A stretch of 64,000 bases of DNA from CAWUKT01 sp964352215 (lineage in GTDB: Bacteria; Bacteroidota; Bacteroidia; J057; JADKCL01): positions 1 through 64,000 of the forward strand of contig CAYGRE010000030.1 in assembly GCA_964352215.1 (NCBI GenBank), read 5' to 3'. Positions 42,682-51,070 of this stretch are shown in pieces. The translations under genes were made by a program, and so were the position numbers. Position 1 is the stretch's first letter. Every line of letters begins with the position of its first letter. The notes beneath the pieces were generated by a model. That model did not search any database. It worked only from the letters and a program-made list of their open reading frames with translations, and was not told the DNA's origin.

Positions 42682-44112
42682 TTAATCCTGATAAATCTTG
42701 CGGAAAGTCCCATCCTCATACCGAAGGACCTGGACACCACCATCCGCTGGCCGTACTTCCTGCCCCAACAAATTGTACCGGGCGATTTCCTTGACAGGTG
42801 TATCCTGAAATTCATCCTCTATACCGATGACAATCCGATCAATCGCAAGCTCATAACTATAGGTCTGGCTAACATTCTGAAACATTTGCGGCATAGAAGC
42901 AACGATCACATAGACGGCAGTATCTGTACTTTGGAGTGTTAAAATATAGTCCCCGGTATAGTTGCTGTTCATGGGCATATCAATGAAACTGGTACCGGTA
43001 ACGCTGTTTTGCACGACCAATTTTACCTGAAAATAAGCCGCACTGCCTGCACTCCCGGTCATATCTCCGTTGAGGGAAATCTGATAGTAGGGATCAAAAT
43101 TGTTGGTGATTTTGTAGGTATTGAAGGACCAGCCTGTGGTAACCAGAGAATCATCTGGCCGGTAAATCAATTGGGTTGGATTGTTAAACACGGCCACAAA
43201 CTCATTGTCATCGGCCGGATCAGCATAGGTATTCCACTCATTTTCGAAAACGGTAATCTGGTTTTGGGGCAGAAAATCGAAATGGTTGGTCATCTGGGCC
43301 GCGAAATTGATGAAGTGATCCCGGAAGACAGCTCCACCCAATTGGTTGTAATAGTATTCCTGAGGAAGCTCATTGGTCCCTGCAAACAGTCCGGAGGTAA
43401 TCAGGGAATCCGGCACCCCGACTTCCTCGGTCAGGTAGTAGAGGAAAAGTGCCATGGCGTACTGGTGAACATAACGTTGCCAATTCTGCGGGTAGCTGGC
43501 CGGGAAATTGTCATAGCTGAGCCAGAGTGCTACATGGGGAAGTCGTACCAGGCTCTCTGCTTCGAGAAAGGCTCCGGCGTAGTTGTAATTTCTGATAGCG
43601 GCAAACCAATTGGCGGATGCTTCAATATACCATTGACTGTCACCGGCGTAAGCAAATCCTGGCGAGGTTGCACTGTATTGAAAGACATGAAAAGTTTCGT
43701 GGGCGACATTGACCCAATCGTTGTGGGCTCCGACAGGCAGGGTTAAATAGGGATAGCCATTGCCATCCGTGCCTTGCCCATTTGCCCAACCGGACGGAAA
43801 GACATCATTGGGACGGTGCAAATAGACATTGTAATAATAGCCGGCCGGTGGATTTGGGGGGTCTGCCATGGCCAGGTCATTGAGGCAATCGTTCCGATAG
43901 CGGATCATGGAATCGAGCAAGACATCTGCATCAGCGGCCATGTTCCAGTCATTGTCCCACCAGACGACGTAAATCCCGCGTGTCATGGTATCACAATCCG
44001 TAAGATTGCCATACAAGCTGTTCAGACTGTATTGGGCATTCACTGGAAAGGTCCATCCAAAAAAGAAAGCAAAAGCAACCAGGGTTCCAATAGGTAAGTT
44101 GAAACGGAGCAT
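42682..44112 (-). CDS. secreted metallopeptidase-like protein with T9SS-type tail, 476 aa
   Basis: Exported: the signal peptide ends near FPVNAQ. A possible zinc site HETFHVFQY is at about residue 137, with Glu in WYIEASANWF about 25 residues later, as in gluzincin-type (HExxH...E) folds. The middle is rich in Tyr/Trp/Asn, and a beta domain follows. The C-terminus (YNLLGQEVRPADGGVQVLRYEDGTFRK) is a T9SS type A-like sorting tail. It may belong to the DUF6055 group. It sits 24 bp behind a terminator and is its own unit. Peptidase activity is inferred from the motif only. Confidence 0.8.
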   Translation of the reverse strand: MLRFNLPIGTLVAFAFFFGWTFPVNAQYSLNSLYGNLTDCDTMTRGIYVVWWDNDWNMAADADVLLDSMIRYRNDCLNDLAMADPPNPPAGYYYNVYLHRPNDVFPSGWANGQGTDGNGYPYLTLPVGAHNDWVNVAHETFHVFQYSATSPGFAYAGDSQWYIEASANWFAAIRNYNYAGAFLEAESLVRLPHVALWLSYDNFPASYPQNWQRYVHQYAMALFLYYLTEEVGVPDSLITSGLFAGTNELPQEYYYNQLGGAVFRDHFINFAAQMTNHFDFLPQNQITVFENEWNTYADPADDNEFVAVFNNPTQLIYRPDDSLVTTGWSFNTYKITNNFDPYYQISLNGDMTGSAGSAAYFQVKLVVQNSVTGTSFIDMPMNSNYTGDYILTLQSTDTAVYVIVASMPQMFQNVSQTYSYELAIDRIVIGIEDEFQDTPVKEIARYNLLGQEVRPADGGVQVLRYEDGTFRKIYQD

Positions 44113-44167
44113 TGTAGTAAATGTTATCTCATTAATTCAATTTGAATATACGGTGCTTTCGGGACAT

Positions 44168-44190
44168 AAAAAAGGGGCCAAACAGGCCCC
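44168..44190 (-). terminator. intrinsic terminator of the three-gene micro-protein unit
   Basis: On the minus strand GGGGCC, 5-nt loop TGTTT, GGCCCC, then TTTTTT: a textbook terminator. It lies 24 bp past the last micro-gene stop and 55 bp upstream of the metallopeptidase start, so it ends the micro-gene transcript. Confidence 0.93.
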
Positions 44191-44214
44191 ATAGATGTAT
44201 ATAAACGGTCAGAA

Positions 44215-44325
44215 CTACCGACCGGTGGATGTGCGTCGTGTTGCCAAACGGATCTGTCGGATCGTCAGGGCTGAAAAAATGAGGCCCATCCCCATACACA
44301 AATAAACTATCTGCATCTTTTCCAT
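44215..44325 (-). CDS. 36-aa single-helix membrane micro-protein (family member A)
   Basis: Reads MEKMQIVYLCMGMGLIFSAL then a basic tail (RQIRLATRRTSTGR). Glu2, Gly12, Gly14 and Arg26 match the family; Glu8 is Tyr and Gly23 is Arg, so it is the most diverged member and the most basic at the C-terminus. An AAGGGA lies upstream of the ATG at 44325. It starts 14 bp after the stop of member B and is followed by the terminator at 44168-44190. Function unknown. Confidence 0.65.
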   Translation of the reverse strand: MEKMQIVYLCMGMGLIFSALTIRQIRLATRRTSTGR

Positions 44326-44339
44326 GATTCTATCCCTTT

Positions 44340-44441
44340 CTATCTTTTTATTTCGGCACGGACTGTGAAGAGGCCGATGACAATTATTCCAGCGAAGAGT
44401 GCAATTCCAGAGGCAAGTTCGATCATTGATGTAGTTTCCAT
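44340..44441 (-). CDS. 33-aa single-helix membrane micro-protein (family member B)
   Basis: Reads METTSMIELASGIALFAGII then VIGLFTVRAEIKR. Glu2, Glu8, Gly12, Gly23 and the basic tail match the family; residue 14 is Ala. The helix is about residues 7-25. Its ribosome-binding site is weak (GGAAAA), unlike those of its neighbours. It is the middle gene of the three-gene unit, 59 bp from member C and 14 bp from member A. Too short for ordinary gene calling. Function unknown. Confidence 0.66.
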   Translation of the reverse strand: METTSMIELASGIALFAGIIVIGLFTVRAEIKR

Positions 44442-44500
44442 AATATTCTAGTTTTCCGTTGTTTTCCTATTGACTTGGCAAGAATTCTAAGGTGAATGCG

Positions 44501-44605
44501 CTATGCGCTTTTCATCATCATGCGAGCGCGAATGATCCCTACGGCAAAAACAGTGATCATCATTCCAACTCCGACGATAGTTTCTAACAGTGCTGCCTTT
44601 TCCAT
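44501..44605 (-). CDS. 34-aa single-helix membrane micro-protein (family member C)
   Basis: Reads MEKAALLETIVGVGMMITVF then AVGIIRARMMMKSA. Glu2, Glu8, Gly12, Gly14, Gly23 and Arg26 are all present, with a basic, Met-rich tail. AAAGGA lies 9 bp before the ATG at 44605. It is the first gene of the minus-strand three-gene unit. With members A, B and 1 it defines a local paralogous family. Function unknown. Confidence 0.7.
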   Translation of the reverse strand: MEKAALLETIVGVGMMITVFAVGIIRARMMMKSA

Positions 44606-44962
44606 GATAATTTTCCTTTCAATTATTTTGGGTGAATCTATGTCACTACTCTTGGCAATGACCGTACCAAAAAACCAAGCTGTGCAGGAGGAAGTAAGGT
44701 AAATTGAAAAAACAGCAGGAATGGTGGGCCCGAAATGCGGAATATGCAGAGGAATAGGGCAAAGGGTAAAAAATAAGTACCCTAAATCGGGGGAAAGAAG
44801 AAGAAAGATGTTTAGTAAACAGTACAGTTTGAATGGAGTTACCTGTCTAAATCAGTATACAATACTGTACAGTTCACATCAGTTCGGATCAGATCTGGTC
44901 CGTTCGGGCCAGATCACAGTTTAAATCAAGAAAAGATTGGTTCAAGATTTGATCATTTCAGA
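44606..44962. other. promoter region of micro-gene unit with operator-like repeats
   Basis: A 357-bp AT-rich stretch with no convincing gene (the plus-strand frame at 44721-44924 is Lys/Ser/Cys-rich and has no supporting features). It carries paired sites: GTACAGTT at 44822-44829 and 44867-44874, the second inside the 10-bp palindrome ACTGTACAGT (44864-44873), and a 14-bp near-direct repeat at 44882-44895 and 44902-44915. This is a likely control region for the micro-genes to its left. Confidence 0.55.
44882..44915. promoter_or_regulatory. 14-bp direct repeat, period 20: possible operator
   Basis: GTTCGGATCAGATC and GTTCGGGCCAGATC (two differences) start 20 bp apart, two helical turns. GATCTGG and CCAGATC across the centre also form an inverted repeat. 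Such spacing suits a dimeric repressor or activator bound on one face of the DNA. It lies between the AAA ATPase stop (44963) and the micro-gene unit. No binding protein can be named. Confidence 0.45.
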
Positions 44963-46147
44963 TCAGGCAAAGTCCCCGGCGAGGATTTCTTCCAGACTGG
45001 CATCTGCTGAAAGTTTACTGCGATGAACCCCCTTTTGATCCCAAATCAATCTTTCACTGGGGTCAAACTGGGTTGCGATCAGAGGATTGTGGGTGGTAAC
45101 AAAGAGTTGATTTCCCTGGAGAAGGCTAATGTATTTGTCAATCAGCCCTTTCATCATCACGGGATGCAGGTGATTTTCGGGTTCTTCAATCAGGCAAAAG
45201 CCGTTGTCCAACTCCCGGTGCTGGTGTAGTATCCAGGTGAATCCGAGGCTGAAAATCATTTTTCTCAGGCCTGAACCCAGAGATCCATAGTCGACTTTCT
45301 CCTTGTTGCTCTTTCTCCTGATCAGCAAATTCAAAGGATCAGAGTAGCTAACTGGCTCATTCGCATTTTCCACATCCACCTCTAAACCAGCTGTTTCCAG
45401 GTAAGGATTCCACAATTCTGCCAAGCCTTCCACGATAGGTGGATAATCCTGGTTGAAGTCCTTCATCAGCATCGAATGGGGTTTGCTCCGATTGGCCGAC
45501 TCCTTGACATATTCTTTGAAAGCTTTGTCTCGTCTTAAAATGGTAAAAATGAGCATAGACCAAAACTCCGTCACATGCTCGGGACTCACCTCATTGAAGA
45601 AGGGATAATTGCCTTTGATGCTCAGGATGTCCCGCGCTTTGGTGACGGGCACATCGGTAAGGTTCATCAACCTGTTCTTATAAGGTTCCGAGGGCTGGTA
45701 AATGAGGACATTGTTGGAATTGTTCTCAAACCAGAGGTTTTCAAACAGCTCCGGGTCTTCTTCAAATCCAATGCAGTAGTGCTCGTACTTTTGATTGAAT
45801 TCGAGGGTAAAGGCGGCATTTGAAATCAGGGTGATCAGCCAGGCCGGGTCTTCGTCAATGGTATCCCGGAAGAAGAGCACCTCATTGCGGAGGTGGACTG
45901 AGTATATGAAAGCGTCTCCGATCTGCAACTTGGCGACAAAAAGATGCTTGCTCTTGAAGCGGATAATGGACTTTAGGTATTCGGTCAGCAACTTGATCAT
46001 ACGAGATCTCCCACTCCCATTTCGTCCAATGAAACAAACCTTGTCCATGGCCTGTCCTGCTTTTTCATGTCCTTCCGGGTAGGTTAGGTCCAGTTGGAAA
46101 TCGGAAAAGCCTTCTAAATCCTGGATAAGTACAGATGCTACTTTCAT
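44963..46147 (-). CDS. AAA-family ATPase (AAA_21/OLD-like) with Walker A Lys to Arg
   Basis: A 394-residue ABC/SMC-type ATPase without coiled coil. Start MKVASVLIQDLEGFSDFQLD, then Walker A at about residues 41-48, GRNGSGRS, where the invariant Lys is Arg. The central insertion is helical. The signature-like GSLGSGLRKMIFSLGF stretch precedes Walker B FCLIEEPENHLHP and the switch LFVTTHNPLIATQF. Relatives occur in defence and retron/abortive-infection systems and as lone genes; no effector gene adjoins it here. I took the ATG at 46147 over the in-frame codon at 46213. The Arg may lower ATP hydrolysis. Confidence 0.83.
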   Translation of the reverse strand: MKVASVLIQDLEGFSDFQLDLTYPEGHEKAGQAMDKVCFIGRNGSGRSRMIKLLTEYLKSIIRFKSKHLFVAKLQIGDAFIYSVHLRNEVLFFRDTIDEDPAWLITLISNAAFTLEFNQKYEHYCIGFEEDPELFENLWFENNSNNVLIYQPSEPYKNRLMNLTDVPVTKARDILSIKGNYPFFNEVSPEHVTEFWSMLIFTILRRDKAFKEYVKESANRSKPHSMLMKDFNQDYPPIVEGLAELWNPYLETAGLEVDVENANEPVSYSDPLNLLIRRKSNKEKVDYGSLGSGLRKMIFSLGFTWILHQHRELDNGFCLIEEPENHLHPVMMKGLIDKYISLLQGNQLFVTTHNPLIATQFDPSERLIWDQKGVHRSKLSADASLEEILAGDFA

Positions 46148-46220
46148 ATTCTGATTACCGCAATTTACAGCATTGTTGCGAAAACCATAGTACAATCGCC
46201 GGAAAGGGTTCAAATAAAAA

Positions 46221-46241
46221 ACCCGGGGTGTTAACCCGGGT
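46221..46241 (-). terminator. intrinsic terminator after the beta-helix protein gene
   Basis: On the minus strand ACCCGGG, 7-nt loop, CCCGGGT, then TTTTTAT. It lies 137 bp past the stop of the gene at 46378-48318 and just upstream of the AAA ATPase start. A second hairpin (GGGCCG/CGGCCC) lies between the two at about 46333-46350. Confidence 0.85.
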
Positions 46242-46377
46242 CATTGAGGTTTTGATAAAACCGGGCGGCTTTACCGGAGAGGATCTCCATCCTCTGAACC
46301 TTAATATAATGAACGCTGTAAGTGTAAGAAGGGCCGACCTTCCGGCCCAAGAAACTCGATAATGAAACGCTGAAAAT

Positions 46378-48318
46378 TTATCTTGAGATAGTTATCTTCT
46401 TTGTAATGATCCCATTCGGGACCTGAACCCGAACGAGGTAGATGCCTGGAGGATAATTCCGCGTATCCAACTCTACTTTCCGGTCCACCGGTGCCTCCCA
46501 GGTCTTCCTTAACTGACCTGAAAGGTCATAGAGGTGTACGGACTCTGGCTCTAATTCCTCCCAGTCGATGGTCATCATGTCGCCACCGGGATTCGGATAG
46601 GCTGACAAACCAAAGCGGGCCAGTGGTGGATCGCCGCCACAGCTTTCCAGGTTGACCGCGATGCGGGCGCCGCTGGAATCAATCAGGATGACTTCGTCAA
46701 CCACAATGTTGATCGGTATCACCCTGGCCAGGTCGTCAATCATAATCATCTCTACCCCACCGATCCGTCCGAGGAATACCGTGTCAGTATGATTTGTACG
46801 GCTGATCGCCCAATGGAACTTTTCCTGAGAGACCTGTAAATCAATCACCTCTGTTCCCTGGTTACCCAGAAATGTGGAATTCAAATCCGTGGTGATGCGG
46901 GCAGAATCGATGATGCTGCGGTCGTAATCCAGTGTGATGGCAAATCCATAAGCTCCTACCGGAGGGATAAACCCTTGACCGAAGTACACGTCCACGGTGA
47001 ATGTGTCACCGGGCATGGCTGTCTCGGGGTAAACCAGGCATAAGCCTGCATTTCCGTTAACCGGAATATTCGATGTCTTGGGATGGGTCTGACCAAAGTT
47101 TGCAAGAATTGCCAGGGTATCATTCAGATCCACAATTCCGCTGCCATTGCAATCAGCGTGGATATAATCGGTACCATCAGCAAAGGTGAGCCCCCAGGGT
47201 ACCCCGGTTTGCGCTGCCCAAAATTGGGTGGCGTTAGGACGGGTAGCTCCCTGGGTGCCAAAAGCTACTCCAATGTTGAGGAGGTCAGCGATATTCGCTT
47301 CCCCATCATCATTTGCGTCACCCGGCCACACCGTGCCCGGATAATCACAGGAGTCAAATGGCACGAAGTCCAGTAAACCTATTCCGGACTGGTCGTTGCC
47401 GTCGAGGACGAGATCGGTTACAACAACACTGTCCGTAGTACACCAACAATTCCCGGTCATGTCTATGTTGTTCGGTGTTGCCACCTGAACGCCAAGGCCA
47501 TTTCCACAGATCTGATTTGCAAAGTACTTGGGTAGATCGCTTGTGATCACAATCCCGGTATCATTCAGGATGATCTCACATTCAACCACCGAATCTGTAG
47601 CACTGGCGCCAAAACCTGACAAGGCTGTGGTGTTGTAAAAGAACGATGATCTTTTCACAGAACCGGACCCACCTTCTATTGCTGTTATGGTCGATTTGCT
47701 CAGATTACAAGAATCCATCTGGATGTCTGAATCAAAAATCGCGGTGGCATTGCGGTTGAAACCGCACTGCTTCAATCCGAAATTCGATTGGTAGATGCCA
47801 TAGGAATTATCATCGAATGTGCAGGCATAGATGTCAAAGAGCTGCGGGGGGAAAGCATCCAGCCCAACATTGTTGTGGTGAATGCGTGAATGGGACAAGT
47901 CCAGAAGGTCAATCCCACTCAACCCGGTGGCAGAGATTCCGAAATCACTCTCGGAAAAATCGCAGTAGGCCATTTTGACCTGGGCACCCACTGTCGAGGG
48001 TTCCATCCGGATTCCTCCCCAGAGGACCGAATCTGCATGGAATTGGATCGAATCACCAGGAGTCCCCAAGGCTTGAAGTGTGCCTCTCACCTTGAGCACT
48101 ACCTGATCATGCAACCGGACTTCAACACCTGGCTCTACCTGAAGGGTAACGCCTGGGTCGATGACAATCTCTGAGGTTACGATGATCGGACTTTGAGTTA
48201 GGGTCCAGGTAGTATTGGTCTGAACATCACTGTTAACGATCGTTTGAGACCATAGACTCCCTGGTTTCGCCAAAGCGAAAAGCAATATCAGGGTCAGGAT
48301 TAATGGTCTTCTCATCAT
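46378..48318 (-). CDS. secreted beta-helix protein with dockerin-like repeats and T9SS type A tail
   Basis: A 646-residue exported protein. The signal peptide (RRPLILTLILLFALAKPGSL) is followed by a right-handed beta-helix region (about 45-310) with repeated ISxxxF/D and NxxxGI motifs, such as GISATGLSGIDLLDLSHSRI. Next are two calcium-binding dockerin-like loops (DANDDGEANIADLLNIGVAF and DCNGSGIVDLNDTLAILANF). A cohesin-like beta domain follows, with a C-terminal T9SS type A tail (LSAYPNPGGDMMTI, VHLYDLSGQL, YPPGIYLVRV). It is probably surface-anchored and acts on or binds polymers. I took the ATG at 48318 (MMRRP). Confidence 0.87.
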   Translation of the reverse strand: MMRRPLILTLILLFALAKPGSLWSQTIVNSDVQTNTTWTLTQSPIIVTSEIVIDPGVTLQVEPGVEVRLHDQVVLKVRGTLQALGTPGDSIQFHADSVLWGGIRMEPSTVGAQVKMAYCDFSESDFGISATGLSGIDLLDLSHSRIHHNNVGLDAFPPQLFDIYACTFDDNSYGIYQSNFGLKQCGFNRNATAIFDSDIQMDSCNLSKSTITAIEGGSGSVKRSSFFYNTTALSGFGASATDSVVECEIILNDTGIVITSDLPKYFANQICGNGLGVQVATPNNIDMTGNCWCTTDSVVVTDLVLDGNDQSGIGLLDFVPFDSCDYPGTVWPGDANDDGEANIADLLNIGVAFGTQGATRPNATQFWAAQTGVPWGLTFADGTDYIHADCNGSGIVDLNDTLAILANFGQTHPKTSNIPVNGNAGLCLVYPETAMPGDTFTVDVYFGQGFIPPVGAYGFAITLDYDRSIIDSARITTDLNSTFLGNQGTEVIDLQVSQEKFHWAISRTNHTDTVFLGRIGGVEMIMIDDLARVIPINIVVDEVILIDSSGARIAVNLESCGGDPPLARFGLSAYPNPGGDMMTIDWEELEPESVHLYDLSGQLRKTWEAPVDRKVELDTRNYPPGIYLVRVQVPNGIITKKITISR

Positions 48319-48650
48319 ATCCTTCGAGTTGCCGTGGAACAAGTCCACAATTCCTTGAATGCATATCAAATATCAAGCAAAGACCTCTCATAAAAAAATA
48401 CAAAATTCACCATAAGTGGAGAGAGTTTTTACAGAACATATAAATTCCCCTTCCCTGCCACTGGCTCAAGACAAGACTCTTCCCAGACACCAATCTCCCC
48501 AAAAAAGCCATCAAGAGCCCTTCGAAGCCCTACAAGCCCCCCGTGATGGCAAATACAAACAATATCAGGTCCCGATCCCTTCGCCAGAACCAAAAGAAAA
48601 GCCAGTAGAAAAGTGGAAAAACTTTTAAATTGCTGCGTAAAATCATTTGT
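48319..48650. other. divergent intergenic region
   Basis: About 330 bp between the beta-helix protein (minus) and the conserved helical protein (plus). It must contain promoters for both. AT-rich near 48380-48420. I see no gene, repeat or hairpin of note. Confidence 0.6.
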
Positions 48651-50102
48651 ATGCACCAAAGCAAACTGGTCAAGGCCCTCAAAACATTGACTTCCTGGGA
48701 GTTACGCCACTTCCAGGATTTCATCCACTCCCCCTACTACAACAAACATGAAAAGGTAAGGGCTTTGGTCGACCAGATCGTCCTTTATGCACCTGACTAC
48801 ACCCATCCTGAATTGAACCGGGAAGCGATGTTTCAACTTTGCTACCCTGACCTCGACTACCACGAACAGAAATTCAAAGACCTCCTCTCCCTGACTATAA
48901 AACTCTTCCGCCAGTTCCTTGCGACCAATCACCTGAAAGACAATCAATTCCGCACCGGAATGGCCTTGCTGGATGCGTACCGGCAAAAGCACCTTGACCA
49001 GGAATATCTGAAACAGCGAAAGGCTTTGTTAAAATCGGTGGGATCAGGTGTCGAAAAGTTGCCCGCCCAGTACCAGAAAGACCTTGATCTGCAAGAAGAC
49101 TTGATTACCTACCTCAGCGGAACCATGAGCCGCTCTCTGGACGACTCCGTACAACTCGCCGCCGACAAACTCGACTTGTTCTTCATCATCAGCCGCCTCA
49201 AATATGGGGTCGAAATGGCCAATCGCCACAATGTGGTTGGTCAGGAGTTCGAATCCGGCTTGCTGGATTATATCCTGCAATACCTGGAGGAAACCCCTGA
49301 TCTGATGGCCAAACATCCGGGTATCAAGGTTTATTTGTCCATTTACCAATGCCTCACCCTCTCCAACCCCGATCCCTCTTTCGAAGAACTTCTCAAAACC
49401 CTCAAGGAACACGGACCCGGATTTTCCAAACCGGAACTGAGGGAGATGTACGGCTATGCCTCCAATTTTTGCATCAAGCAGGTCAATACCGGACGCCCTG
49501 AATTCCTTCCCATCCTGATTGATTTGTACAGGTGGGCCCTGGACCACGGAGCGCTCTTTTCGGTAGATGGCTGGCTGATCCAGTGGGATTACAAAAATAT
49601 TGTTTCTGCCAGCCTCAAGGCCGGGGAATTCGACTGGTGCCGCAACTTCATTGAAACTTACCGGGAGAAAATCGCTCCGGAATTCAGGGAAAACGCCTAT
49701 ACCTACAACCTCGCCAGCTTCTTCTTTGAACAAAGGGAATATCGGAAAACGCTCCAACTGCTTCAGACGGTCGAATTCAGTGATGTTTTCTATGCCCTGG
49801 GGTCAAGGGTGATCCTGCTAAAATCCTACTTTGAAACGGAAGACCACGCGGCCCTCGACAGTCTCATCGAGTCCTTCAAGATCTACCTGAAACGCAACAA
49901 ACAACTCTCCAAATATCAGTTTTCCATCTATTTCAACCTGGTAAGTTTCGCCAAAAAGGCCAGTGCGCTCAAGCGGAAATCAAGCTTGCTCCCTGGTCCC
50001 GAAATTCGGAAAAAGGCAGTGGCTTTGCTTGGGAAAATAGAAGAAAAGGGAAATGTAGCTCAGATTCAGTGGCTGCGCCAAAAGGTTAAGCAAATGACTT
50101 AG
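48651..50102 (+). CDS. conserved helical repeat protein, 483 aa
   Basis: A soluble, almost all-helical protein from MHQSKLVKALKTLTSWELRH to the C-terminal LGKIEEKGNVAQIQWLRQKV. It has the look of TPR-like solenoids (repeated aromatic/Leu helices such as FKDLLSLTIKLFRQFLATNH). There is no signal peptide or membrane helix. Similar proteins are frequent in Saprospiraceae genomes as unnamed multi-copy proteins; that is a recollection, not shown here. I took the ATG at 48651 rather than a TTG at 48630. It converges with DUF58, with 3 bp between stops. Function unknown. Confidence 0.72.
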   Translation: MHQSKLVKALKTLTSWELRHFQDFIHSPYYNKHEKVRALVDQIVLYAPDYTHPELNREAMFQLCYPDLDYHEQKFKDLLSLTIKLFRQFLATNHLKDNQFRTGMALLDAYRQKHLDQEYLKQRKALLKSVGSGVEKLPAQYQKDLDLQEDLITYLSGTMSRSLDDSVQLAADKLDLFFIISRLKYGVEMANRHNVVGQEFESGLLDYILQYLEETPDLMAKHPGIKVYLSIYQCLTLSNPDPSFEELLKTLKEHGPGFSKPELREMYGYASNFCIKQVNTGRPEFLPILIDLYRWALDHGALFSVDGWLIQWDYKNIVSASLKAGEFDWCRNFIETYREKIAPEFRENAYTYNLASFFFEQREYRKTLQLLQTVEFSDVFYALGSRVILLKSYFETEDHAALDSLIESFKIYLKRNKQLSKYQFSIYFNLVSFAKKASALKRKSSLLPGPEIRKKAVALLGKIEEKGNVAQIQWLRQKVKQMT

Positions 50103-50105
50103 TGG

Positions 50106-51035
50106 CTATTTTTTGAGGCTTCTGCGCTTGATCAGATAGTCGGTCAGCACCTTCTCATAGCTCTGGGCGATGTCGACCTCTACGAAATCGATGTTGAATT
50201 CGTGTGCCTTCCGCTTGAAGATCTTTTTGCGTTCATTCATCTCAGCGACATAATTGTCTCTGACCTGGCTGGGATGAATCTGAATCTTCTCACCGGTCTC
50301 GAGGTCTTCCAATATCAAAGGACGGTTGGGAAATTCAAACCGCTCCTCTGTCTTCCGTTCCAGCAGGTGAAAGAGCACCACCTCATGCTTGGCATGGCGC
50401 AGGTGCTGCAGAGAACGGAAAAACTCATCCTGCTGCTCGATCTGATTGAAGAGATCGGTAATCAACACGACGAAACTCCGCCGGCTGAACTTCCGGGCAA
50501 GCTGGTGCAAAACCTTTGCGGTGGCGGTGGTATGCCGTAGACTGTCCTTGTTTTCGACCACCTCCTCGAGCTTCTTGAACATGGGCACCAACCAGGACTT
50601 CTTGGATTTGGGTGGAGCGTAGAAGTGGATATCTGAATCGAAAAGCGTCAAGCCAGTGGCATCACGCTGCATCACCATCAGGTACTGCAAAGCAGCGGTC
50701 AGATAAGCTCCATACTCCAGCTTAGAGATTCCTTCACGGGGATAGCGCATCGAATCACTAATATCCAAAACCACCTGACAGCGCAGATTGGTCTCTTCTT
50801 CGTACCGCTTGGTGTACAATTTGTCCGTCTTGGCAAATACCTTCCAGTCTACATCCTTGAGGGATTCTCCCTGGTTATAGGGCCTGTGTTCGGCAAATTC
50901 TACCGAAAACCCATGATAGGGAGACTTGTGAAAGCCCGTCATAAACCCCTCTACAATCATCCTCGCCTTGACCTCAATGTTTTTAAGCTTTGAGACTACG
51001 ACCGGATCCAGGTATTTGATCTCTTGTATCGCCAC
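50106..51035 (-). CDS. DUF58 (vWA-like) protein
   Basis: A 309-residue cytoplasmic protein. The DUF58 signature is RPYNQGESLKDVDWKVFAKT. It is followed by a vWA fold with VVLDISDSMRYPREG and VLITDLFNQIEQ, and ends with a basic helix (YLIKRRSLKK). DUF58 proteins usually stand beside a MoxR AAA ATPase and support envelope or stress functions; no MoxR gene is in this window. Starts with a GTG at 51035. It lies 35 bp after the SNF2 helicase gene on the same strand and may be co-transcribed. Confidence 0.92.
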   Translation of the reverse strand: MAIQEIKYLDPVVVSKLKNIEVKARMIVEGFMTGFHKSPYHGFSVEFAEHRPYNQGESLKDVDWKVFAKTDKLYTKRYEEETNLRCQVVLDISDSMRYPREGISKLEYGAYLTAALQYLMVMQRDATGLTLFDSDIHFYAPPKSKKSWLVPMFKKLEEVVENKDSLRHTTATAKVLHQLARKFSRRSFVVLITDLFNQIEQQDEFFRSLQHLRHAKHEVVLFHLLERKTEERFEFPNRPLILEDLETGEKIQIHPSQVRDNYVAEMNERKKIFKRKAHEFNIDFVEVDIAQSYEKVLTDYLIKRRSLKK

Positions 51036-51070
51036 GGTTCTAAATACGTTTTCGTTGCGTGTTTATTTTC

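Noticed and set aside
44721..44924. 67-codon plus-strand gene between the micro-genes and the AAA ATPase
   Set aside because: Its codons cover the operator-like repeats, composition is that of AT-rich spacer, and no motif is seen.
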